Shown piece after piece: positions 53,550 through 62,218 of a stretch of DNA of 64,000 bases (its first letter is position 1; each line of letters starts with the position of its first letter). The stretch covers positions 42,420,706 to 42,484,705 of the forward strand of contig CM065299.1 of assembly GCA_032871835.1 (NCBI GenBank), read 5' to 3'. Position numbers and translations under genes: made by a program. The DNA is from Dipteronia dyeriana. Its lineage: Eukaryota > Streptophyta > Magnoliopsida > Sapindales > Sapindaceae. The notes under the pieces are model-generated. The model was not told where the DNA came from. It saw only the letters and a program-made list of their open reading frames with translations, and did no database searches.

Positions 53550-53686
53550 TGGGATCTCACCGGTAATCGATCGCCATTGATGGTACCAAGTCGATCTTGG
53601 TTGGTTTAAGGGATTGAATGTAGACCAACAAACTATTCAACCCCTAGGTTTGCTTATATTCTTTTAATTGTGTATTTAGATTTTCA
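53550..53686 (+). repeat. 3' end of a Sirevirus-like LTR (J)
   Basis: The stretch ends TATTTAGATTTTCA and is followed two bases later by a Copia PBS variant. TTCAACCCCTAGGTTTG shortly before corresponds to the C-rich end region of the other Sirevirus LTRs. The left limit is uncertain. Confidence 0.6.
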
Positions 53687-53688
53687 AT

Positions 53689-53700
53689 TGGCATCAGAGC
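53689..53700 (+). promoter_or_regulatory. PBS of Copia fragment J
   Basis: TGGCATCAGAGC differs by one base from the canonical Copia primer site and sits where expected between LTR end and gag. Confidence 0.8.
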
Positions 53701-54215
53701 ATGTTGTTAGACGTAATTAGCGAGATTAGGGTTATACACGAGATATTTGGAGTCATGGTGAATATGGAGGAAGTAATGATTCTTTTACTTAAGGGGCAGA
53801 ACTATGGATTTTGGAAGACATGGATTACAACTTATATTCGTTCCATTAATGGGCGTGCTTGGATAACGGTGGAAGAAAGCTACTTCCCACCAAATAAGAT
53901 GCTCGAAGATGGATCCATAGTACCGAAGCCTAGATCAGGGTGGACTTCAAATGAGATTGATCTTGCTCGTTGGCATCATCGAGCAATGAATGATATCTTT
54001 AGAGGAGTTGATAGTAATCAATACTCTTATGTATGAAATTACGAGACCTTGAAGCTTGAGATGCACTTAGAGTTACTAGCGAAGGAACTTTAGCCGTTCG
54101 AAGTTGAAACTCCAAATGCTCATAACTCAATTTGAGAATCTACAAATGAGTGAGGGTGAAAAGTTTCATGACTTCCAATACAAGCTCTTGAGTATCCAAT
54201 GAAATTCCTACAAGG
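53701..54215 (+). pseudogene. Copia J gag fragment
   Basis: The N-terminal gag part is recognisable: NYGFWKTWITTYIRSINGRAW, a SWTSNEID-like segment (GWTSNEIDLARWHHRAMND), and VDSNQYSYV before a stop at 54034. A later piece in another frame (MSEGEKFHDFQ, about 54140-54180) continues the homology. It ends at about 54215, where an inverted LTR begins. Everything downstream in the element is gone. Confidence 0.8.
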
Positions 54216-54218
54216 TTA

Positions 54219-54560
54219 TGAACTAAACTACCTGGAGGGGGGGGGGGGGATGGGGGTGAATAGGTTGACACTATTTTTAAAACTTTTTCAATGTTCTTGT
54301 CAAACACTTGATGAACATACATTTTAAATCTTAAAAAAATTGTTATTATTAAAAAATTATCACATGTATGCTCAATACACCACCCTTAGTCTACAAACAT
54401 AAATTTACAATAATAAAGATATATATAATTATGATCAAATGGGTTGCTTGCATATCACACTATTACAAATCTATTTATCCAAAGATATATAGAAGAAATG
54501 ATTCAAACAAGATTCTAACATACACATAGACAAAACAAGAAACAATGTTTCTTATATACA
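54219..54560 (-). repeat. Inverted Sirevirus-like LTR fragment (K)
   Basis: The edge TGAACTAAACTACCTGGAGG followed by a long G-run and GTGAATAGGTTGACAC matches the reversed end of LTRs D and H (GTGAATAGGTT after G-run). It faces the gag fragment J. It is cut at about 54560 where the Tat element I begins. Confidence 0.6.
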
Positions 54561-54566
54561 TGTTGT

Positions 54567-55438
54567 TGTATGTAAATTTTACCAAGCATACACGTCATTG
54601 ACAGGAAGGAAAAAATAGCCAAGTGGATGCTTGGATGGGCATCCGGGAAATATCCTACGATGCATCATTAAAGAGAATAAAAGCCCGAGTACGTATATGT
54701 AGAATGAAACCTACTCGGGATCAGTTAACAAAACTCGGGACTGGTTAAACAACGCTTCCACTCGGGCTCAAACGGCGCTACTCGGGACCATCAGGTATTA
54801 TTCTTACTCGGGAATAATACAACTCGAGTAAGAACTTGGTGCTTATTTCACACGGATTAAGTCATTAAATACGCGAAGATATCCATCAGGAAGAAATCCC
54901 AAATAATGGAACTTTAAGTTAGAAGAGTCCCCCAATCAGGAAATAAATTGATTTCTTTACGAAGACTACATTCTCATAAGGAAACAAGTCCAAATTGAAC
55001 TACACTACTAGAATCCCACTCGATTTCCGTAAAGGATTCCGAAACAGAAAAGAAGACAAATCAACCTCAAGCAAGTAACCAAATCACAATTAAATACAAA
55101 TATCTTGTATTACTTGTACAAAGCAGATTAGGGTTATATAAGCATATAAATAGACCCATAATCTGGCTCCAAAAGAGATAGGCAATATAGCATACAGTAA
55201 TCACAATTAATACAGAGAGAAAAAAGAGAGATCGAGAGCTTGTAAAACATCTTATTCTCTTAGTGGATTTTGGCTTGGTTGTTTTTTCAACCACCCGTGG
55301 ATGTTTCTCCGGCCGTCGGAGTTTTACCACGTAAAATTTATCTTTGTTACTCTCTCTGCATCTCTCTCTCTTTAAATCAATAGCCAAGATCCAGTCCTTG
55401 TTGGCTTTTCTGGCATAATCCAGAAATCGACGTCAACA
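54567..55438 (+). repeat. Element I 5' LTR
   Basis: The end ATCGACGTCAACA lies two bases before the PBS. GGAGTTTTACCACGTAAAAT is shared with LTR E. The start is uncertain within 54561-54571 (TGTATGTAAATTTTACC is the best candidate) because the 3' LTR is not available. Confidence 0.75.
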
Positions 55439-55440
55439 AT

Positions 55441-55458
55441 TGGCGCTAGAAGGAGGGG
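55441..55458 (+). promoter_or_regulatory. PBS of element I
   Basis: TGGCGCTAGAAGGAGGGG, a primer site of the type seen in Tat-lineage plant Gypsy elements, two bases after the LTR. Confidence 0.8.
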
Positions 55459-55484
55459 TCGAACCTCTGAACTTGTTAGAAACA

Positions 55485-56924
55485 ATGGCTGGAAGCAAAA
55501 TTAGTTCAGGGAATGACCAAAGATCACCAGGCGATTTCCATACTGGCAATACGTCATAAAATCCTGCAACAAACACAGAAAACCAACCTGCGAACCTGAC
55601 AGGGATCCAGCAAGTTCCTCCAACCAGCAGAGATCTTACGCTGCATTTCCAAGAGGCCCTGCAGCAATTGGTGACGGACGCAGCAAAGGAAGGGATAGAC
55701 CTACTGGCCGCAGGAGCGCATACTCCCAATCCTCCACCAGCGAGGCTCTGTTCAATGGTGGTAGGACCATGAATAACTATGCCAGAAACCAGAAGGAACT
55801 CTTCCCCAATCAATCCAGTTGGACAGAAAACACTAGAGGAGGAGAATCACCAAAAGCTGGATCGCAATCAAACAGTACGTGCCAGACATCATAAATACGA
55901 TCGGCACAGAGGACGATCATCATCAGAAGACGGTGATCAACACCATCGTAAACGTCATCATGGAGTCACACGAGGGTTCCGGCATCAGAGTAAAGAATCT
56001 GAGGAAAGAATGACGGTCACCCAACGGTTCAACCGTCAAGGAAGCCCGATAGGGGACAGAGATATTACAATCCAGAGCCTAACTCGAGAAGTAGAGAATA
56101 ATAAGCGACAGATGGAGGCACTTGTCAGACGTTACGATTGCAACGATCTATCCGACGATGACTCCAACAGTCCATTTACCAGGGAAATTTTGCAGACCCC
56201 TTTCCCTGAAAGATTTAGGATGCCGCATGTGGAGCAATTCAAAAAAGATACAGATCCAAAGGAGCACGTTAGACGCTATAAAACTGCCATGGCTCAATAT
56301 GCCCGCAGTGACCCCCTATTGTGTCTCAACTTTCCACAAACACTGGGGGACACAGACTCAAGATGGTTCGAAAGACTACCCCCGGCAAGCATCAAAAATT
56401 TCAGCGAGTTGAGTAGGAGCTTCTCAAGGCAATTCCTAAGCAACGTTCACAGAAAGAAGTCGGTGGCCTACCTCTCTCAAATAAAACAGGGGAAGGACGA
56501 GTCATTAAAAAAATACTTTGGCCGGTTTGGCCAAGCAGTATCAGAGATTGGCAGCGCTAATGATGAAGCCATTATTGCTGCCTTCACCAATAACTTGCAG
56601 AATGGACGATTATCCTTCGATTTGAGAAGAGCACGGCTGACAAGGTATGCCGACATGATGGATATGGCGGGAGGATACGCTCTGGCCGAGGAAGAAGAGT
56701 TAGCTACAGGAGGAAGCTATATACATGGAGGAAAGCCCGAACAGAGGAATACCGAATCCAAGGGGCAGAATCAAAAAGAAAAACAGAAAGGGAACAGCAA
56801 GGAGAAAAATAAGGATGGGGGTAATGGGCTCATCACCGAACGGTCCACAGAGAAATACAGCGGTATATATACCAATTACACCCCTCTTCGGAAGAAACAA
56901 GAAGAAATTCTAGCCATCCTTTAA
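55485..56924 (+). pseudogene. Element I gag with nonsense codons
   Basis: The frame starts at ATG 55485 just after the PBS and is interrupted by TAA 55557, TGA 55770 and TAA 56922, but never shifts. The main open part (55779-56924, 381 residues) has an arginine/histidine-rich N-terminus, then the Retrotrans_gag core FPERFRMPHVEQFKKDTDPK, SRWFERLPPASIKNF and FLSNVHRKKSVAYLSQIKQG. It ends with a lysine-rich tail. Confidence 0.88.
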
Positions 56925-57700
56925 GAAAAGAATATGGTGCAAGAACTGCGGCGACAATCACAGTTCGCACGGATAGATACAACCAAGTATTACAGGTTTC
57001 ATAAAGAGACCGGGCATGAAACTTCGAAGTGTTTTCAGCTCAGAGATTACATAGAAACCCTTATTCGGGAAGGGCACCTGAGGGATGAAATCTTAAAAAA
57101 AGATGAGAGATCAGAAGTCAAGAAATCCAAGGCTGATCACAACTCTGGTCAAAACCGAAGAGCCAGTCCCGAAGCCAATCAAGTAATACATACAATCTTC
57201 GGAGGACCTTCTACTGGGAGGAGAAACCGAGAACGGAATCAGGAAGTCCGAGAAGCAGTAGAAGCCAGGAATAACTTCGACGTGAATTCGGTTGAACCAG
57301 ACCCAAAGAGGGTAAAGGAAGGATGGGACCCAATAGTCTTCACAGAGGTAGATTCCCATGGCGTCGATGTTCGACCTAATGACGCTTTCGTTATAAGTGC
57401 CCGGATTGGCCATAGGGAAGTCCGGAGAATTTTAATAGATAATTGAAGTTCAGCAGACATCTTAAGCGTGGACGTATACGACCAGCTAAGATTGGACCGA
57501 AAAGATTTATAGCCTTTCCATACTCCATTAAGAGGATTTGGGGGAATAGAGGTCAGGTCACTCGGGACGGTCAAATTACCTGTGAAGATCGGAACGACAC
57601 CATGCTAGAGGACTGTCCTGCTCGACTTCGTGGTAGTTGATTTGGATAATTGGCCGTATAATGCGTTATTGGGTCGGCCCCTGAATAAAACAAGAGCCGT
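56925..57700 (+). pseudogene. Element I gag C-terminus and protease with stops
   Basis: Same frame as gag. It has a zinc-knuckle-like segment (FHKETGHETSKCFQL, about 56998-57045), then the protease entry RILIDN, where a TGA at 57444 falls directly in the D-x-G active-site motif before SSADIL. Two TAG codons follow at 57510 and 57606. The protease cannot be made from this copy. Confidence 0.85.
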
Positions 57701-58994
57701 GACGGCCACTTACGCATTAATGATCAAGTTCCCAACAGAACAAGGGGTTGGGATAGTCAAGGGATCCCAAGAGATGGCCCGAAGAGCAAACCTGTCGGTA
57801 TACAGAGACAAGCATGATGCCGAACAAGTGTGCAACATAATGCAGCGAAATGAGTGTGAAGAATCCTTGGCATTCGAACTAGATCCAATGGAGGGCTCGA
57901 ATGAATACAAGACAGAAGTGGTTGAAATACTACTCGAAGAAGACAAACCGAACAGAAAAATCAAGATCGGGGCCAACTTGGAAGAAAAAATCAAGCGAGA
58001 ATTGACCAATTTGCTCAGAGAATACAAAGATGTATTCGCCTGGAGTCACGAAGATATGATCGGAATAGATGCCCGAATAATATCCCACCACCTTGCAGTT
58101 AGCCCGAATGCCAAACTGGTAGTACAAACGAGAAGATCGTTCAATCCTGAAAGAAGTCTAGCAATCAAACAAGAGGTGGAAAAGCTACCAGCGATGGGAT
58201 CAATCAGAGAAGTCAGCTACCCCCAGCGGGTCGCCAACGTAATCCTCGTCCAGAAGAAAAATGGACAATGGAGGATGTGGGTAGATTTCACAAATCTAAA
58301 CAAGGCATGTCCAAAGGACAGCTTCCTACTCCCAAGAACAGATCAGCTGGTGGATGCCACAGCAGGTCATGAACTGCTCAGCTTCATGGATGATTACTCG
58401 GGATACAATCAGATCCGGATGAACAAAGCTGATGAAGAAAAAATAGCTTTCACAACGGATCAGGGTTTATATTGCTACACAGTAATGCCCTTCGGTTTAA
58501 AAAATGCAGGAGCCACGTACCAAAGGTTGGTCAACAAGATCTTCACTCGGCAAATAGGAAGGAACATGGAAGTATACATTGATGACATGTTGACTAAAAG
58601 CGTCTCCGCAGATGACCATGTCTGCGACCTCCGAGAGACATTTGATGTATTAAGAAGATATCAGATGAAGTTAAACCCAAACAAATGTTTATTCGGAGTC
58701 CACTCGGGAAGATTCTTGGGTTTTCAAGTCCATCAAAGAGGAATCGAAGTTAATCCAGAGAAGATCCAGGCTTTGCAACAAATGACTTCACATAAAACAT
58801 TGAAAGATGTACAACGCTTAACAGGGTGTTTAGCCTTCTTGGGAAGATTCATCTCAAAAGATATAGACAGGTGCGCTCCTTTCTTCAAAGTAATCAAAAA
58901 AGGGAAAGGCCTAGAGTGGAATAAAGAGTGCGAGCAAGCATTCTTAAAAATAAAAGAATACTCGGGGCAAGCTCCCATCCTCTCAAAACCATAA
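57701..58994 (+). pseudogene. Element I reverse transcriptase (open but isolated)
   Basis: The frame is open from about 57609 to TAA 58992. RT motifs in order: KKNGQWRMWVDFTNLNKACP, LLSFMDDYSGYNQI, MPFGLKNAGATYQRLVNKIF and the catalytic VYIDDMLTKS at about 58572-58602. The usual VYVDDM-type box is present with both aspartates. The domain is complete, but stops on both sides separate it from the rest of the polyprotein. Confidence 0.9.
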
Positions 58995-59417
58995 AAAAAG
59001 GAAATACTTCAGCTGTATCTGTCAATAACCGAGCTTGCAGCAAGTTCAGTTCTAGTCAGGACAGAAGATGAAGTGCAGAAACAAGTGTATTATACAAGCA
59101 AGGCACTCCTACCGGCAGAGACCAGATACTCACAGGCAGAGAAGATAGCCTTAGCATTGGTTTCAGCAGCAAAAAAACTGAGACCATACTTTCAAGCTCA
59201 TACGATCTAGGTTCTCACCAATTGCCCATTGAGACAAATCTTACAAAAACCAGAGATATCAGGAAGACTTACTAAATGGGCAATCGAGTTGAGTGAATTC
59301 GGTATTCATTATGTCCCCAGAACTTCCCTCAAAGGACAAGCGGTGGCGGACTTCATAGCCGAGTTCACAGAACCGAACCTGGAAGCAAAACGACTATTGG
59401 ATAAAAGTTTCCCATGA
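58995..59417 (+). pseudogene. Element I first RNase H (decayed)
   Basis: Continuing the same frame past TAA 58992: SSVLVRTEDEVQKQVYYTSK, ETRYSQAEKIALALV, a TAG at 59208, then GRLTKWAIELSEFGI and VADFIAEF, the typical Gypsy RNase H connection. A TGA at 59415 ends it. Confidence 0.85.
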
Positions 59418-59885
59418 AAATTATATGTTGATGGTTCTTCAAACACTCATGGCAGCGGGGCAGGGATCATAGTTCGCACCCCAGAAGGAGATGATGTTGA
59501 ATGTGCCATGAGATTTGATTTCAAAGCAACCAATAATCAGGCCGAATACGAGGCATTGTTAGCTGGACTCAGAGTTTGCATAGCTCTTGGGGCAGATGAA
59601 GTGGAGATATTCAACGATTCACAGGTAGTTGTCAACCAGGTTATGGATGAATACCAGGCTAAAGATGAAGGAATGGTCGCCTACCGTGACATCGCAAAAC
59701 AGTTCCTCCAAAAATTTAAAGAATACAAGATCGCTCAGATCCCCAGAGAAGAAAATGAAAAGGCAGACGCTTTATCTAAATTAGCATCAGCAACAACCTC
59801 AATCAGACCAAAAACCATTCCAGTTGCACACCTCCTTAAACAGAGTACGGCTGAACTTAAGCATTTGGAAATTTCAAAAATCTGA
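59418..59885 (+). pseudogene. Element I second, archaeal-type RNase H
   Basis: The segment LYVDGSSNTHGSGAGII, then NNQAEYEALLAGLRVCI, NDSQVVVNQV and ENEKADALSKLA is a second RNase H domain. Such an additional RNase H is a recognised feature of the Tat lineage. The frame is the same as the rest; TGA 59415 and TGA 59883 bound it. Confidence 0.88.
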
Positions 59886-59903
59886 ACACCGCAAGACGGT
59901 TGG

Positions 59904-61139
59904 ATGGTCCAGCTGAGAAGGTTTCTAGAAGAAGGCATACTCCTGGAAGATCCGGTATTAGCAAAGCGCATCAGGTATCGATCGACTAGGTATACCATGA
60001 TCGGAGGAGAACTATACAGAAGGGGGTTTTCTCGAGCACTCCAGAGATGTATACCGGAAGAGGATGCACATCGAGTACTTCAAGAGATCCACGGAGGAGT
60101 TTGCGGGAACCACACTAGGGGTAGGAGTCTGGTGCACAAGGTACTCAGGCAAGGCTATTATTGGCCTACACTTTTCTCAGATGCACAACAATGGTCGGAA
60201 AGTTGCAATACCTGTCAAAGAATTGTCAACGATATCCGACAACCCCCAAAAAAGCTCAGAAATCTCACTGCCCAGTGGCCATTCGCCATGTGGGGCCTAG
60301 ACCTGATCGGGCCAATGCCAGCTGGAACTGGGGGTGGAGCGAAGCACGCCATAGTAGCTGTCGATTATTTCAAAAAATGGGCCGAAGCTGAAGCGTTGAT
60401 GCATATCACGGAAGCCAACACCATAAATTTTGTAAGGAAAAACATACTTTACAGGTTTGGAATTTCGAACACTATAATCACCGACAATGGCACTCAGTTT
60501 GATAACCAAAGGTTCAAAAAATTGTGCGAGAAGTATCATATTGCTAACTACTATACAACACCAGCTCATCCACAAACAAACGGGCAAGTAGAAGCAGTAA
60601 ATAAAATTATCAAGCACACTATCAAAGCAAAATTAGATGATAAAAAAGGAAGATGGGTTGAAAAGCTTCCTGAAGTATTGTGGGCATATCGGACGACAGC
60701 AAGGACTTCAACAGGAGAAACTCCGTTCAGCCTAGCATTCGGAACAGAAGCTGTCATCCCTATAGAAACATCGTATGCGTCCCCCCGGGTCAGGCTATAC
60801 GATGAAGAACAAAATGTTGATACACTGCTACAAAGTTTGGATGAGCTAGAAGAAAAAAGGGAAAAGTCCCGAATAAGAAATACAGCTTATCAACAAAGAG
60901 TGGCTCGCCACTACAACTCTCGTGTTCGGATCAGGAAATTTCAGTTAGGAGACCTGGTGCTCATGAAGGTGTCACTAAACACAAAGAATAGAGCTGCGGG
61001 ATCCCTAGTTGACAAATGGGAAGGTCCATACAAGATCGAAGGGATAGCTGGCCATGAAGCTTATTGGATTGCTCGACCCAATGGAGGGGTGTTACCCCGA
61101 CCGTGCAATACCCAATATCTGAAGATTTTCTATCCTTAA
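59904..61139 (+). CDS. Element I integrase, intact reading frame
   Basis: The longest unbroken frame in the element (411 residues). It has an HHCC zinc domain (H63, H70, C101, C104), a DDE core with D133 in WGLDLIGP, D194 in TDNGTQF and E230 in NGQVEAVNK, with 35 residues between the second aspartate and the glutamate, and a C-terminal KWEGPYKIEGI segment. It normally inserts the cDNA into host DNA. As it is part of a broken polyprotein, it could be made only by internal initiation or read-through, which is unproven. Confidence 0.88.
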   Translation: MVQLRRFLEEGILLEDPVLAKRIRYRSTRYTMIGGELYRRGFSRALQRCIPEEDAHRVLQEIHGGVCGNHTRGRSLVHKVLRQGYYWPTLFSDAQQWSESCNTCQRIVNDIRQPPKKLRNLTAQWPFAMWGLDLIGPMPAGTGGGAKHAIVAVDYFKKWAEAEALMHITEANTINFVRKNILYRFGISNTIITDNGTQFDNQRFKKLCEKYHIANYYTTPAHPQTNGQVEAVNKIIKHTIKAKLDDKKGRWVEKLPEVLWAYRTTARTSTGETPFSLAFGTEAVIPIETSYASPRVRLYDEEQNVDTLLQSLDELEEKREKSRIRNTAYQQRVARHYNSRVRIRKFQLGDLVLMKVSLNTKNRAAGSLVDKWEGPYKIEGIAGHEAYWIARPNGGVLPRPCNTQYLKIFYP

Positions 61140-61720
61140 AATATATATTTATATTAAATATTTTATTCTTTTTCTAGTCAGGACAGTATTAGTCAGAATA
61201 AATATTAAAACTGTAATATTAATCTTTGTTGATTTTTCGCAGTAATAAATAAAACTAGGAATTTCCAAAAGGAAAGCACCTAGCTCGAGATTTCCAAAAA
61301 GCATATGATAATAAGAGCAAATGGAAGAAGAGCATGATAATAAGAACATGCAAATAGAATTCTCGGGACCATCAAATCCCGAAAGGGCGGAGAAGCTCGT
61401 AGGAGCATGCCTGCCGAGCAGGGTCAAAATGACCTTCGTAAAAAGGCAAACCCGATGCACCAGACTGGAAAAATGCTCGGGACACTATCGGGAGAAATTC
61501 AGGTGAAATGCGTAGCTGTGTTGAAGCAACTTTTTAAAAAAAAGAGCTCAATGATTCGGCAAACCCTTGCGCATAAAAACTAGGGAGACGTCCTTGGTAT
61601 TGCGTAAAGACTTGAACGTATAATCATGGTAAGCCTTGATATAACGTTCGGGTAGCAACCGGGTATGAAACATAAGTGCAAACTTTCCTGTTTCAAGATG
61701 ACTCGGTTAATAATAAAGAA
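61140..61720 (+). other. Element I region after integrase, non-coding
   Basis: AT-rich at first, then sequence with CTCGGGA and CTCGGGAC phrases. No recognisable ORF. Confidence 0.6.
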
Positions 61721-62060
61721 GCCAGTTTAATAAGATACTTGGCAATTGAAGTTATTCGGGTAACAACCGGTTTAATAAGATACTCGGTTAAGTTACTCGA
61801 CCACCAGCCAGTTTAATAAGATACTTGGAAATTGAAGTTATTCGGGTAACAACCAATTTAATAAGATACTCGGTTAAGTTACCCGAAAATCAGCCAGTTT
61901 AATAAGATACTTGGCAATCGAAGTTATTCGGGTAACAACCGGTTTATTAAGATACTTGGTTAAGTTACCCGACCATCAGATACTTGGCGATTGAAGTTAT
62001 TCGGATAACAACCGATTTAATAAGATACTCGGTTAAGTTATCCGACCATCAGCCAGTTTA
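61721..62060 (+). repeat. Tandem repeats of ~86 bp in element I
   Basis: About four copies begin GCCAGTTTAATAAGATACTT and contain GAAGTTATTCGGGTAACAAC and AAGATACTCGGTTAAGTTAC. Copies start near 61721, 61806, 61892 and a shortened one near 61977; the last is cut after 62050. Tat elements often carry such arrays between integrase and the 3' LTR. Confidence 0.85.
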
Positions 62061-62218
62061 ATACAACCTCCGGCAACAAGAATAAAGACTGAAACCATTC
62101 AACTTAGAAAATCGAATTCTATTGCTCTTAAAAATGATGGTTACAGTTCAAAGAAATGATTCTTTACACAAGTAAAAAATAAAGAATCAGAATCAGAATA
62201 TTCTACAAATCTATAAAA

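Noticed and set aside
61721..62060. CRISPR-like repeat array
   Set aside because: Repeats are directly adjacent units of about 86 bp without unique spacers, in a plant retroelement.
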